Origin: Acidovorax sp. GBBC 1281
Lineage (GTDB): Bacteria > Pseudomonadota > Gammaproteobacteria > Burkholderiales > Burkholderiaceae_C
DNA: 64,000 nucleotides
Assembly: GCF_028473645.1 (NCBI RefSeq)
Contig: NZ_CP097269.1
Coordinates: 2,002,001-2,066,000, forward strand
Direction of reading: 5' to 3'
This document shows, piece by piece, positions 21,108 to 30,555 of the stretch; within the stretch, counting starts at the first letter, position 1, and each line of letters begins with the position of its first letter. The notes beneath the pieces are model-generated. The model did not search any database. It saw only the letters and a program-made list of their open reading frames with translations, and was not told the DNA's origin. The position numbers were made by a program, and so were the translations under genes.

Positions 21108-22889
21108 TCAGTGCCCCCCAGGGCGGGCCTGGAGCCGGGCGTAGAGGCCGCCTTGGGCGATCAATTCGGCGTGCGTGCCTTGTTCGGCAATGCGTCCCCG
21201 CTCCATCACCACCACCCGGTCGGCATGCTCGATGGTGGACAGGCGGTGCGCGATCACGAGCGTGGTGCGCCCCTGCATGAGGCGCTGCAGTGCGTCTTGC
21301 ACCAGACGCTCTGATTCGGTATCCAGTGCCGATGTGGCTTCGTCCAGGATGAGGATCGGCGCATCCTTGTAAAGCGCTCGAGCGATGGCCAGGCGCTGGC
21401 GCTGCCCGCCCGACAGCTGCGTCGCGTTGTGCCCCACCACGGTGTGCATGCCGGAAGGCAGCGCCGCCACATGCTCGGCTAGGTTCGCGGCCGCCAGACA
21501 GTCCTGCACGCGCTGCTCATCGATTTCGCCGCCCAACGCCACGTTGGCTGCCACCGTGTCATTGAACATCACCACGTCCTGGCTGACCATGGCAAATTGC
21601 GACCGCAGGGCTTGCAGGTTCCATTGCGATACAGGCTGGCCATCCAGGAGGACCTGGCCTGCGCTCGGCGCAATGAAGCGGGGCAACAGGTTTACCAAAG
21701 TGGTTTTGCCGGCGCCGGACGGGCCTACGAGCGCCACGGTTTCTCCGGGGTGCACGGTCAGGTTCACACGGTCCAGGGCCGTGGCCTGCTCTTCGCCGAA
21801 CGCCACGGTGACGCCTTCCAGGGTAATGGCTCCCGAGGTGCGTGCGGGCGCGTGGTTGCCTCCGCCCTCTGCCCGGGTGTCCCCTAGCAGGGCCAATCCG
21901 CGTTCGAGGGCCGCGACTCCCCGGGTCACGGGATTGGCCACGTCCGCCAGGCGGCGGATCGGTGCGATCAGCATGAGCATCGCGGTGATGAATGCCGCAA
22001 AGCCACCCACGGTCACATCGCGGTCGCCGCTGGCATGGCTTTGCCAGAGCGCCACGCAAATAACGCCCGACAGGGCCGCGGCGGCGAGCAACTGGGTGAG
22101 GGGGGTCATCGCCGCCGAGGCGATGGTGGCCTTGATGGCCAGTCGCCGCAGGCTCTGGCTCAGAACACCGAAGCGCCGCGACTGGCTGGGTTGTGCCCCG
22201 TGCAGCCGAACCATGCGATGGGCCAGCACGTTTTCTTCCACCACATAGGCCAACTGGTCGGTCGCTTCCTGGCTGCTTTTGGTGATGCGATAGAGCCGCC
22301 GGGACAGCGTCTTCATGATCCAGGCCACGCCCGGCACCACGATGGCGACGATGAGCGTGAGCTGCCAATTGAGGTAGAGCAGGTAACCCAGCAGCGCAAT
22401 CAGGGTGAATCCGTCGCGAGACAGCCCCATCAGCGCCTGCACTAGCAGCGTGGCACCGGTCTGCACTTCGTACACCACCGTGTTAGACAGAGTGCTGGCC
22501 GACTGCCGCGTGAACAGGGCCATTTCGGCTGCGAGCAGGCGGTCGAAGAGCGCCTCGCGCAGCTTCATCATGCCTTCGTTGGCAATGCGGGCGAGGGCGT
22601 ATTGACCCGCGAACTGCGCCAGTCCCCGCACCAGAAACACACCCATGATGGCCAGCGGGACCATCCAGAGTTTCAAGGAGCCTTCGGTGAATCCCTGGTC
22701 GAGCAAAGGCTTGAGCAGGGCGGGAATGAGTGGCTCAGTGACCGCTCCGACCAGCGTGGCCAGCACGGCGAGGGTCCATGCGGAGCGCTGGTTGCCGAAG
22801 TAAACGGAAAGCCGCCGGAGCCTCGCGGCCAGGGTGAGGCAGGCAGTTTGCTCGGAAGCCGGAAGGGGGCGGGGGTCTGGGGCGTGCAT
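21108..22889 (-). CDS. msbA: Lipid A export ABC transporter, ATP-binding/permease protein
   Basis: The 593-residue product is a half-transporter that flips lipid A-core across the inner membrane. Six membrane helices are followed by the ATPase domain with Walker A GPSGAGKTTL, signature LSGGQRQRLAIARALYKDAP and Walker B ILILDEATSALD. The region before it (VVYEVQTGATLLVQALMGLS) is typical of MsbA. It reads away from tolB. About 120 bases between the two starts must carry both promoters. Confidence 0.92.
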   Translation of the reverse strand: MHAPDPRPLPASEQTACLTLAARLRRLSVYFGNQRSAWTLAVLATLVGAVTEPLIPALLKPLLDQGFTEGSLKLWMVPLAIMGVFLVRGLAQFAGQYALARIANEGMMKLREALFDRLLAAEMALFTRQSASTLSNTVVYEVQTGATLLVQALMGLSRDGFTLIALLGYLLYLNWQLTLIVAIVVPGVAWIMKTLSRRLYRITKSSQEATDQLAYVVEENVLAHRMVRLHGAQPSQSRRFGVLSQSLRRLAIKATIASAAMTPLTQLLAAAALSGVICVALWQSHASGDRDVTVGGFAAFITAMLMLIAPIRRLADVANPVTRGVAALERGLALLGDTRAEGGGNHAPARTSGAITLEGVTVAFGEEQATALDRVNLTVHPGETVALVGPSGAGKTTLVNLLPRFIAPSAGQVLLDGQPVSQWNLQALRSQFAMVSQDVVMFNDTVAANVALGGEIDEQRVQDCLAAANLAEHVAALPSGMHTVVGHNATQLSGGQRQRLAIARALYKDAPILILDEATSALDTESERLVQDALQRLMQGRTTLVIAHRLSTIEHADRVVVMERGRIAEQGTHAELIAQGGLYARLQARPGGH

Positions 22890-23011
22890 GAGGCGCGGAT
22901 TCTACGTAGGACCGCATCCAAACCTCGCACAGTTTGTCACAGGGGTATCCCACCAGTGTGTAACATCCACGGTCTGTCCACCGGCATTTGCTCGGTATCC
23001 GATGGCTGCCA

Positions 23012-24331
23012 ATGACTATTGACCGAAATCCATCCTCCATTCTTGCTGCGGCTCTGCCGCACCTCTCTCGCCGGCACGCTATCACCGCGCTGGTTTCTTC
23101 CTCCGCACTGCCCGCACTGGCCCAATTCAGGGTCGAGATCACCGGCGTGGGTTTGACCCAGCTTCCCTTTGCGATCTCGCCGTTCCGTGGCGAGGCGCAG
23201 TCCCCGCAAAAGATCTCGGCCATCATCCAGGCCGACCTGGAGCGCAGTGGCCAGTTCCGGGCGGTGGATTCTTCCGGACCGGCGCTCGACGAAACGTCGC
23301 GCCCCGACGTCGCCCTGTGGAAGCAAAAGGGGGCGGAATCGCTCACGACTGGCAGCATCACGCGCTTGCCCGATGGTCGCTTCGACATCCGCTTTCGCCT
23401 GTGGGACGTGGTGCGCGGTCAGGACCTCGGTGGCCAGAGCTTCGTGGTCACGCAGGGCGACCTGCGTCTGGTGGCCCACCGCATCGCTGATTTCATCTAC
23501 GAAAAGCTCACGGGCCAGCGCGGGGTGTTCTCGACCCGCATCGCGTATGTCACCAAGTCCGGCCCGCGCTACAGCCTCTGGGTGGCCGATGCGGACGGAG
23601 AGAACGCGCAATCGGCCTTGTCCAGCCCGGAACCCATCATTTCGCCGGCCTGGTCTCCCAGCGGTGGGCAATTGGCCTATGTGTCTTTCGAGTCGCGCAA
23701 GCCGGTCGTCTATGTGCACGATGTGGCCTCAGGCCGGCGCCGCCTGATCGCCAACTTCAGGGGCTCCAACAGTGCGCCTGCATGGTCTCCCGACGGCCGC
23801 ACGCTCGCCGTGACCCTGAGCCGTGACGGTGGCTCGCAGCTTTACACCATCGATGCCAATGGCGGCGAGCCGCGTCGGCTCATGCAGAGCACCGGCATCG
23901 ATACCGAGCCCATGTTCTCGAGCGATGGCCGGAGCATCTACTTCGTAAGCGATCGGGGCGGCGCACCGCAGATCTATAAGGTCGGCGCTTCGGGCGGCAA
24001 TGCCGAGCGTGTGACGTTCACTGGTTCCTACAATATTTCCCCCAGCATCAGCCCCGACGGCAAGTGGTTGGCTTACGTCTCGCGCATCGGCGGTGCGTTC
24101 AAGCTGCACGTCATGGATCTGGCGACGGGTACCGCCACGGCCGTGACCGACACCACTGCGGATGAAAACCCCAGCTTTGCGCCCAACAGCCGCCTGATCG
24201 TCTACGCGACGCAGCAACAAGGCCGTGAAGCGCTCATGACGACCACGCTGGACGGCAAGATCAAGGCCCGCTTGGCCGGGCAGGGCGGTGATATCCGCGA
24301 GCCCGACTGGGGCCCGTTCCAAAAACAGTGA
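23012..24331 (+). CDS. tolB: Tol-Pal system beta-propeller protein TolB
   Basis: The 439-residue periplasmic protein has an export signal near residues 20-38 (ITALVSSSALPALA). An N-terminal domain follows (RVEITGVGLTQLPFAISPFR), then a six-bladed propeller made of repeated S-P-W-S-P-D-G units such as ISPAWSPSGGQLAYVS and NSAPAWSPDGRTLAVTLS. TolB binds Pal and Tol proteins during outer-membrane invagination. ATG 23012 is preferred over a TTG at 22988. The tolQRA genes are not in this window. pal and cpoB follow in order. Confidence 0.94.
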   Translation: MTIDRNPSSILAAALPHLSRRHAITALVSSSALPALAQFRVEITGVGLTQLPFAISPFRGEAQSPQKISAIIQADLERSGQFRAVDSSGPALDETSRPDVALWKQKGAESLTTGSITRLPDGRFDIRFRLWDVVRGQDLGGQSFVVTQGDLRLVAHRIADFIYEKLTGQRGVFSTRIAYVTKSGPRYSLWVADADGENAQSALSSPEPIISPAWSPSGGQLAYVSFESRKPVVYVHDVASGRRRLIANFRGSNSAPAWSPDGRTLAVTLSRDGGSQLYTIDANGGEPRRLMQSTGIDTEPMFSSDGRSIYFVSDRGGAPQIYKVGASGGNAERVTFTGSYNISPSISPDGKWLAYVSRIGGAFKLHVMDLATGTATAVTDTTADENPSFAPNSRLIVYATQQQGREALMTTTLDGKIKARLAGQGGDIREPDWGPFQKQ

Positions 24332-24378
24332 CCGTCATCTTTCGATTTTTTGATCATTTGGACTTGAGGAGTATTTCA

Positions 24379-24930
24379 ATGAACCGCTTTCCCTTCAAAC
24401 GCATTTCCGCCATCTTCATCGCTGCAGCCATCGTGGCCGGCTGCAGCTCCGGCGTGAAGCTGGAAGACGTGCCTGTCGAAGATAAGGGCGCCACGTCGAC
24501 GATGCCAGGCAATGCCGGCGCCAACCCCAACGGCGCTTCGCAAAGCGGCGTCGCTCCCGTGGACCTGAGCCAGTCGGCGCGCGATGGCGCAGGCCCGGTC
24601 GGCGTGAGCCGCATCGTGTACTTCGACTACGACAGCTATGCGGTCAAGCCGGAGTTCCAGTCGCTGATCGAGCAGCACGTCCGTTTCATCAAGGCAGGCC
24701 AGAACCGCAAGGTCATGATCGAAGGGCACACCGACGAGCGTGGTGGCCGCGAATACAACTTGGCCCTTGGCCAAAAGCGCGCAGAAGCGGTGCGCCGTTC
24801 GCTCGCCTTGCTCGGCGTGTCGGAAGCCCAAATGGAGGCTGTGAGCTTCGGCAAAGAAAAGCCTGCGGCACAGGGCAGCACGGAAGACGTGTACGCCCAG
24901 AATCGCCGCGTTGAGCTGTCTTACCGTTGA
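24379..24930 (+). CDS. pal: Peptidoglycan-associated lipoprotein Pal
   Basis: The 183-residue lipoprotein has a lipobox IVAGC after a short signal, so it is attached to the outer membrane. The C-terminal OmpA-like domain contains YFDYDSYAVKPEF, IEGHTDERGGREYNLALGQ and RRVELSYR, which bind diaminopimelate in the peptidoglycan. It is preceded by GAGGAG, a strong ribosome-binding site. It overlaps cpoB (TGATG). Confidence 0.95.
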   Translation: MNRFPFKRISAIFIAAAIVAGCSSGVKLEDVPVEDKGATSTMPGNAGANPNGASQSGVAPVDLSQSARDGAGPVGVSRIVYFDYDSYAVKPEFQSLIEQHVRFIKAGQNRKVMIEGHTDERGGREYNLALGQKRAEAVRRSLALLGVSEAQMEAVSFGKEKPAAQGSTEDVYAQNRRVELSYR

Positions 24931-25724
24931 TGAGCGCGCAGATGGTGGTTCCCCGCAAGGCACTTGCCCTGCTGGCCTTGGCCCTGTCGGCGGCTTTCGC
25001 TCCGGCAAGCCACGCCGCGCTGTTCGAGGATGAAGAAGCACGCCGCGCCATTCTGGAATTGCGCCAGCGTGTGGACACGCTGCAACAGGCCAACCAGCGT
25101 GCGGGTGACGATCTTCGCCGCTCTGGCGACGAGACTTCCCAGATGCGCCGAAGCCTGCTCGATCTGCAAACGCAGATCGAAACCCTGCGGACCGAGCAGG
25201 CCAATCTGCGTGGGCAGAACGAGCAGCTGCTGCGGGATGTCTCGGAGTTGCAGCGCCGTCAGAAAGACATCGCCCAAGGCGTTGACGAACGGCTGCGCCA
25301 GTTCGAACCTGCCAAGGTCACGATGGATGGTCAGGAGTTCCAGGCCGATCCCGCCGAAAAGCGGGATTTCGATGCGGCACTGGCGGTCTTTCGCACTGGA
25401 AAATTTCCGGATGCCGTGAGCGCATTCGGAAATTTCCTGAAGCAGTACCCCCGCAGCGGCTATGCGCCTTCCGCCAGGTTCTGGCTGGGCAATGCCCAAT
25501 ACGCTACGCGCGATTACAAAGAAGCCATCAACAACTTCAAGGCCTTGCTGGCTGCTGCGCCTGACCATGCGCGTGCCCCGGAAGCTGCGTTGTCGATCGC
25601 CAACTGCCAGATCGAGTTGAAGGACACGCGCGCCGCCCGCAAGACGCTGGAAGACCTGATCCGCGTCTACCCCCAGTCCGAAGCGGCTGGAGCGGCCAAA
25701 GAACGCTTGTCGCGCCTGAAGTGA
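24930..25724 (+). CDS. cpoB: Cell division coordinator CpoB (YbgF)
   Basis: The 264-residue periplasmic protein has a signal peptide (ALALLALALSAAFAPASHA), a trimeric coiled-coil region (RAILELRQRVDTLQQANQRA onward) and C-terminal TPR repeats (FDAALAVFRTGKFPDAVSAF ... KEAINNFKALLAAAPDHARA). CpoB links the Tol complex to PBP1B during septal peptidoglycan synthesis. Its ATG overlaps the pal stop, and its own TGA overlaps the tcdA GTG. Confidence 0.93.
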   Translation: MSAQMVVPRKALALLALALSAAFAPASHAALFEDEEARRAILELRQRVDTLQQANQRAGDDLRRSGDETSQMRRSLLDLQTQIETLRTEQANLRGQNEQLLRDVSELQRRQKDIAQGVDERLRQFEPAKVTMDGQEFQADPAEKRDFDAALAVFRTGKFPDAVSAFGNFLKQYPRSGYAPSARFWLGNAQYATRDYKEAINNFKALLAAAPDHARAPEAALSIANCQIELKDTRAARKTLEDLIRVYPQSEAAGAAKERLSRLK

Positions 25725-26551
25725 CAGTCACGGTAGAGCCTTCTGCAAAACCCCATTCGCTGGCCCACGCGATGCAGGATGCCGGCACTGCCGATCTTCA
25801 GCGCCGCTTCGGCGGCCTGGAGCGGCTGTATGGCGTGGACGGCGCCGCGCGCATTCGCAACGCGCATGTGGCCGTGGTGGGCATTGGCGGCGTGGGCTCC
25901 TGGACTGCGGAAGCGCTGGCGCGCAGCGGTATCGGGCACCTCACGTTGATCGACCTGGATCAGGTGGCGGAGTCCAATATCAACCGCCAAATCCATGCCC
26001 TGTCCAGCACGGTGGGCCAGGCCAAGGTCGAAGCCATGCGAGACCGCATTGGCCAGATCAATCCAGAGTGCCAGGTGACGTGCATCGAGGAGTTTGCGGA
26101 TGCCGACAACTGGCCGGCCTTGTTGCCGCATGGAGTCGATGCGGTCGTGGATGCCTGCGACCAGGTCAAGACTAAGGCGCTGATCGCTGACTGGGCGATT
26201 CGCGGTAAGCATCGGCTGGTGGCGGTGGGTGCTGCAGGCGGTAAACGGCTGGCGCACAAGGTGGACATCGACGATCTGTCGAACACCACGCACGATCCGC
26301 TGTTGGCCCAGATGCGTTACCGGCTACGCAAGCACTATGGTGCTGCGAAAGAGGGGCGCCGCATCGGTGTCCAGTGCGTGTTCAGCCGGGAAGCGGTGGC
26401 ACCTCCCCATGCGTCCTGTGATATCGCGGGCGATGGTGACGGCTCACTCAATTGCCATGGCTATGGCTCGGTGGTGGCGGTGACTGCCACGTTCGGCCAG
26501 TGCGCTGCCGGATGGGTCTTGGACATGCTGGCAACCGTGCCAAAGCGGTAG
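25721..26551 (+). CDS. tcdA: tRNA threonylcarbamoyladenosine dehydratase
   Basis: At 276 residues this is an E1-like/ThiF-family enzyme that cyclises t6A37 of tRNA. The Rossmann motif HVAVVGIGGVGSWTAEALAR, the SNINRQIHAL segment and DACDQVKTKALI are typical of CsdL/YgdL. The start is GTG 25721, overlapping the cpoB stop (GTGA). It is the last gene of the tolB operon; tRNA-Lys follows. Confidence 0.92.
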   Translation: MTVTVEPSAKPHSLAHAMQDAGTADLQRRFGGLERLYGVDGAARIRNAHVAVVGIGGVGSWTAEALARSGIGHLTLIDLDQVAESNINRQIHALSSTVGQAKVEAMRDRIGQINPECQVTCIEEFADADNWPALLPHGVDAVVDACDQVKTKALIADWAIRGKHRLVAVGAAGGKRLAHKVDIDDLSNTTHDPLLAQMRYRLRKHYGAAKEGRRIGVQCVFSREAVAPPHASCDIAGDGDGSLNCHGYGSVVAVTATFGQCAAGWVLDMLATVPKR

Positions 26552-26570
26552 ATCCGCCTGGAAAAGACGC

Positions 26571-26576
26571 TATAAT
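26571..26576 (+). promoter_or_regulatory. Probable -10 box of tRNA-Lys
   Basis: A perfect TATAAT lies 45 bases before the tRNA-Lys 5' end. No consensus -35 box is visible at 16-18 bases upstream. Promoter use is an inference. Confidence 0.4.
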
Positions 26577-26620
26577 TCGAGGCTTTACTGCATGGGTTCT
26601 ATGCCGATGTGGCAAAGGTT

Positions 26621-26696
26621 GGGACGTTAGCTCAGTTGGTAGAGCAGCGGACTTTTAATCCGTTTGTCGTGGGTTCGACCCCCGCACGTCCCACCA
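26621..26696 (+). tRNA. tRNA-Lys (anticodon UUU)
   Basis: A 76-base gene with acceptor stem GGGACGT/ACGTCCC, anticodon arm CGGA-CTTTTAA-TCCG giving TTT, a regular T-arm and an encoded CCA. A terminator hairpin follows after nine bases. Confidence 0.96.
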
Positions 26697-26705
26697 GATC
26701 ATGCG

Positions 26706-26740
26706 AAGCGCTGCAGCTGTTCCAGTTGCAGCGCTTTTTG
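26706..26740 (+). terminator. Intrinsic terminator after tRNA-Lys
   Basis: Arms AAGCGCTGCA (26706-26715) and TGCAGCGCTT (26727-26736) are followed by TTTTT. The stem core GCGCTGCA resembles the terminator behind tRNA-His. Confidence 0.87.
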
Positions 26741-26917
26741 CTTTGTGTGGCCGTGATGGGCTTTCTTCTGCAGCGGGCGACCAGTGCGCTTTATCGCGGC
26801 TACTGAAACTGCGCGTTTCGCGCTCGAACCTGCTGTTGCAATGTCGTGCTGAACTCAGCCTTTAGTGCGCGACGTTGCTGCGTTTCGCCTGCTAGAGTCT
26901 CGGCACGGAGGTCATAT

Positions 26918-27535
26918 ATGAATTCCAAGGGACTCACCATGGTGGCCATGGTGCTGTGCGGCTGGACGCTATCGAGTACAGCGCAGGTTCATCGGTGCGC
27001 AGATGCCACAGGCAAGCTCACGTATTCCGATCAGCCCTGCCAGGCAGGTCAGGCGGGTGCACAGATCGAACAGCGTAAAACGGCGGAAGTGTTGCAGCAG
27101 GAACGCGCAGAGGCGGCTCAGGCCCATCAACTGAAGGCGCAACAGCAGCGCGCCGAACAGGACGCGCAACGCCGTCCCACTCCAACGACTTCACCAGCGC
27201 CGACTGTCATGGCGCAAACGCAGCCCACCGCCGAGTGCCGTGCTGCGCAAAAGGAGTTGGAGTTCGTCTCCAGTATCCGCACCCTGTCTGGTGCAGAAAA
27301 GCGTTCACGCATGAACGCCGCGATCAGCGGAGTGAATGCCTCATGCGGTACGCAGACACCGCTCATTCAGGAACCACCACCCCCTGTGATCCGGCAGATC
27401 GTCATGACGCACTGCGACACCAAGTTCTGCTACGACGATCGGGGTGCCGCTTATGGCCGAAGCGGGAACGGTGTGCTGACGGCGCCGGATGGACAGACGT
27501 GTACCGGGGCCGGCATGGCCTGGACATGCCAATGA
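26918..27535 (+). CDS. DUF4124-domain periplasmic protein
   Basis: The 205-residue protein has a signal peptide (TMVAMVLCGWTLSSTA, cleavage before QVHRC) and the DUF4124 core VHRCADATGKLTYSDQPCQA. A Gln/Ala-rich helical stretch with QQ and ER repeats follows, then a Cys-containing C-terminus (MTHCDTKFCYDDRGAAYGRS). The function of DUF4124 proteins is unknown. GGAGGTCAT before ATG 26918 is a strong ribosome-binding site, which fixes this start. A second DUF4124 protein is encoded at 59837-60352. Confidence 0.82.
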   Translation: MNSKGLTMVAMVLCGWTLSSTAQVHRCADATGKLTYSDQPCQAGQAGAQIEQRKTAEVLQQERAEAAQAHQLKAQQQRAEQDAQRRPTPTTSPAPTVMAQTQPTAECRAAQKELEFVSSIRTLSGAEKRSRMNAAISGVNASCGTQTPLIQEPPPPVIRQIVMTHCDTKFCYDDRGAAYGRSGNGVLTAPDGQTCTGAGMAWTCQ

Positions 27536-27561
27536 AGATGCGTCGTCCGGTTTGACGGAGC

Positions 27562-27572
27562 GGGGGGGGGGG
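27562..27572. repeat. Homopolymeric G tract (11 G)
   Basis: Eleven consecutive G residues follow the DUF4124 stop by 26 bases. The tract is outside any recognised gene. Confidence 0.9.
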
Positions 27573-27717
27573 CGGCCACGCCGCTTGACCATTCATTGCA
27601 CGGCGTTTGCGATGCCCTGCATGAGTGCGGGTGCGATCGCATTCAGCGCTTTCCTTTGGCCTTGAAGTGAATCGCTCGCGTATCGAACCACCACGGTGCG
27701 AATGAAAGCGGCGGCAC

Positions 27718-27746
27718 AAAAAAGGCAGCCCGCACAAGGCGGGCTG
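27718..27746 (-). terminator. Intrinsic terminator for leftward transcription
   Basis: Arms CAGCCCGC (27726-27733) and GCGGGCTG (27739-27746) with loop ACAAG. Read on the minus strand the hairpin is followed by CC and six T (27723-27718). Confidence 0.75.
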
Positions 27747-28164
27747 AAACTTGCTCAAGAGCAAGAAAGGGAGGTGTCGACAGGGAGTGTCGACAGGTCA
27801 ATATTAGGCGCTGTTGGCCCCCATGTTGTCCCACTGCATGGAAAGTGGTGGATTGGTGCAAAATGGCGGGTTGACCTCGACGGCGCATGGGGGCGGTGCG
27901 CAACAGCCAAGTGCTTGCCTAATGTCGATCCACCCTTGCCAGCCCCGTTGCTGCAAACGCCCAACCCTCAAGAAAACTGGCGCGAAGGCGCGTCCGAATG
28001 GCTCATTTGCACGCGGGCCTCGTGTACCTGATGTGCCTGCTGCTGCGGCAGCAGCGCGGTAAGCGTCTTCTCAGTACCCTCTGTTTTTGCTGAGGGCTGA
28101 TGTGCAGGCTCGGTGGTCCATGTACGCTGCGATGGTGTGCATGAAGAACCGCTAATGCACATCA

Positions 28165-28566
28165 ATGAACGATCAAGACACCCCGAGCAAGCGCCGTCGG
28201 CGCGAGCACAGCCCGATGTTCAAGCGCGAGCTGGTCGCACGAAGCCTGGTGCCCGGCGCGTCAGTGGCCGCCGTCGCGCTGCAGGCCGGCATCAACTCGA
28301 ACCTGCTGTTCGCATGGCGCCGGATGCACCTGAGCACGCAAGAGCAGCCCCAGACGCCAGCGCCGCCGCAGCCCTCGCCGATGTTGCTGCCCGTCACCAT
28401 CGAAGCTGCTCCGGTTGCGCCATGCCCTTCACCCACGGCGGCGGCGCCTCGTCAGCCTGGCGGGACCATCGAGATCGATGTCGGCGGGGCGAGGGTGCGA
28501 TTGCGCGGTGCAGTCGACGAAGCCAGCGTGCGCCATGTCCTGCAGACGCTCAAGGCGCTGGCGTGA
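28165..28566 (+). CDS. tnpA: IS66 accessory protein TnpA
   Basis: The 133-residue protein has the HTH-like N-terminus of IS66 OrfA: FKRELVARSLVPGASVAAVA then LQAGINSNLLFAWRR. A Pro-rich linker leads to a short C-terminal domain (IEIDVGGARVRLRG). It is needed with TnpB and TnpC for IS66 transposition and probably binds DNA. Its TGA overlaps the tnpB GTG. Confidence 0.92.
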   Translation: MNDQDTPSKRRRREHSPMFKRELVARSLVPGASVAAVALQAGINSNLLFAWRRMHLSTQEQPQTPAPPQPSPMLLPVTIEAAPVAPCPSPTAAAPRQPGGTIEIDVGGARVRLRGAVDEASVRHVLQTLKALA

Positions 28567-28910
28567 TCGGCCTTCCCACGAGCACCCGCGTCTGGATCGT
28601 TGCCGGCCACACCGACATGAGGAAGGGCTTCAACGGCCTGTCTGCGATGGTGCAGACGGCGCTGGCGGCCAACCCCTTCTGCGGTCACGTCTTCGTCTTC
28701 CGCGGCCGGCGCGGCGACATGCTCAAGGTGCTGTGGTTCGATGGCCAGGGATTGCTTCTGCTGGCCAAGCGCCTGGAGCGCGGCCGATTCGTCTGGCCGC
28801 AGGCGCAAGGCGGCAAGGTCTCGCTCACGCCGGCACAGCTCTCGATGCTGCTCGAAGGCATCGACTGGCGCATGCCGATGCGCACAGATCAGCCTGCGCT
28901 CGCAGCTTGA
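28563..28910 (+). CDS. tnpB: IS66 accessory protein TnpB
   Basis: The 115-residue product is a typical IS66 Orf2 protein: VWIVAGHTDMRKGFNGLSAM, FCGHVFVFRGRRGDMLKVLW and LERGRFVWPQAQGG. The start is GTG 28563, overlapping the tnpA stop (GTGA), which shows translational coupling. The precise biochemical role of TnpB in this family is not settled. Confidence 0.93.
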   Translation: MIGLPTSTRVWIVAGHTDMRKGFNGLSAMVQTALAANPFCGHVFVFRGRRGDMLKVLWFDGQGLLLLAKRLERGRFVWPQAQGGKVSLTPAQLSMLLEGIDWRMPMRTDQPALAA

Positions 28911-28987
28911 ACTGGGCTCAAGAATTCGTCTTCTGAACGCGCTGGTCGCGGTCGATTCCGGGTAGGTCCGATGGCATAGTAGATGGC

Positions 28988-30553
28988 GTGCCGAACACCG
29001 CCAACGCACCCCACACCGTCGACTCGCTGCTGCGTGTCGTGCAGGCCCGTGACGCGGAAGTCGCCCTGCTCAAACTGCTCGTCGACAAGCTCAAGGTGCA
29101 GTTGCTGCGCCAGGTCCGCGCCCGCTTCGGCGCCTCCAGCGAGCAGTTGGACGATCCGCAGATCGCATTGATCGAAGGTCTGCCGCTGCATGAACTCGCA
29201 CCGGTCGGCAAGACACCGAAGGCGCAAGCGGCCAACAGCGAAGGCTTCGACCGCAGCCTGCCCACACACCTGCCGCGGGAGAACCATGTGTACCGGCCCG
29301 AGACATCGGATGCGCGGCGCGATGCCGCCGGCCAGGCCTGCGGCTGCAGCGCATGTGGTGGTCGGCTGCGGCAGATCGGCCAGGACGTCTCGGAACAACT
29401 GGAGTACGTGCCCTCGCGCTTCAAGGTGATCCGCCACGTGCGCCCCAAGCTCGCCTGCATGGCGTGCGAATCGATCTTCCAGGCGCCAGCGCCCAGCCGG
29501 CCCATCGCACGCGGCGTGGCCGGCCCCGGGCTGCTGGCCCACGTGCTGGTCGCCAAGTATTGCGACCACCAACCGCTGTACCGCCAGAGCCGGATCTACG
29601 CACGCGAGGGCGTCCTGATCGAGCGCTCCACGATGGCTGGCTGGGTCGGCCAGAGCGAGAAGCTCTTGCACCCACTGGTCGCAGCGCTCGGGCGCTACGT
29701 GCTGGCGGGCTCCAAGCTCCACGCCGACGACACGCCAGTGGCGGTGCTCTCGCCCGGGCGGGGCAAGACCAAGACCGGGCGGCTCTGGGTCTACGTGCGT
29801 GACGATCGGTCATCTGCGAGTGCAGACGCGCCCGCGGCGTGGTTGCGTTACTCGCCCGACCGCAAGGGTGAACATCCTCAGGCGCACCTGAAGAACTTCA
29901 AGGGCGTGTTGCAGGCCGATGCGTATGCCGGCTTCGCCAAGCTCTATGCAAACGGCAACGTCATCGAGGCTTCGTGCTGGGCGCATGCGCGCAGACCATT
30001 CTGGGATCTGCACGAGAGCCAGGGGCGGGCGCAGGGCTCGGTTGCAGAACAGGCCCTTCGGCGCATCGGTGCGCTGTATGCGATCGAATCCGACATCCGC
30101 GGCCGCCCACCGGATGAGCGCTGCCGGGAGCGGCAGGCGCGAGCCGGGCCGTTGCTCGAGGAACTGTTCGCCTGGTTGCGAGGGATGCTCGGGCAGGTGT
30201 GTGCCAAGTCGGAACTCGCACGCGCCATCGGCTACACGCTCACACGGCTCCGGTCGTTGACGCGCTACCGTGACGACGGTCGCATCGAGATCGACAACAA
30301 CGCCGCCGAGCGCGCGCTGCGCGGCGTGAGCCTGGGCCGCAAGAACTTCATGTTCATGGGCTCGGACGCTGGGGGCGAGCGCGCCGCGGCCATCTACAGC
30401 CTGGTGGAGACGGCCAAGCTGAACGGGCTCGACCCCGAGGCTTACCTGCGCGATGTGCTCGGGCGCATTGCGGACCATCCGATCAATCGCATCGACGAGT
30501 TGCTGCCGTGGAACATCGGCCGACACGCCGAAGACCAACGACAAGCAGCTTGA
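28988..30553 (+). CDS. tnpC: IS66-family DDE transposase TnpC
   Basis: The 521-residue transposase has an N-terminal coiled-coil/leucine-rich region ([20 protein letters not shown]), a zinc-finger-like segment with CGCSACGG and CMAC, then the DDE domain. The first Asp is in [10 protein letters not shown], the second in QADAYAGF, and the Glu in [20 protein letters not shown]. All catalytic positions appear intact. The start is GTG 28988. The stop is two bases before the next gene in the element. Confidence 0.95.
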   Translation: MPNTANAPHTVDSLLRVVQARDAEVALLKLLVDKLKVQLLRQVRARFGASSEQLDDPQIALIEGLPLHELAPVGKTPKAQAANSEGFDRSLPTHLPRENHVYRPETSDARRDAAGQACGCSACGGRLRQIGQDVSEQLEYVPSRFKVIRHVRPKLACMACESIFQAPAPSRPIARGVAGPGLLAHVLVAKYCDHQPLYRQSRIYAREGVLIERSTMAGWVGQSEKLLHPLVAALGRYVLAGSKLHADDTPVAVLSPGRGKTKTGRLWVYVRDDRSSASADAPAAWLRYSPDRKGEHPQAHLKNFKGVLQADAYAGFAKLYANGNVIEASCWAHARRPFWDLHESQGRAQGSVAEQALRRIGALYAIESDIRGRPPDERCRERQARAGPLLEELFAWLRGMLGQVCAKSELARAIGYTLTRLRSLTRYRDDGRIEIDNNAAERALRGVSLGRKNFMFMGSDAGGERAAAIYSLVETAKLNGLDPEAYLRDVLGRIADHPINRIDELLPWNIGRHAEDQRQAA

Positions 30554-30555
30554 GC

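Larger units (their letters stand above)
27536..28058 (+). other. Gene-poor region left of the IS66 element
   Basis: No gene is supportable here. Visible items are an 11-G run (27562-27572), a leftward intrinsic terminator (27718-27746) and a direct repeat of GTGTCGACAGG (27774-27784 and 27787-27797) containing the palindrome TGTCGACA. The last eight bases are one copy of the IS66 target duplication. The terminator implies that leftward transcription once crossed this stretch before the insertion. Confidence 0.55.
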
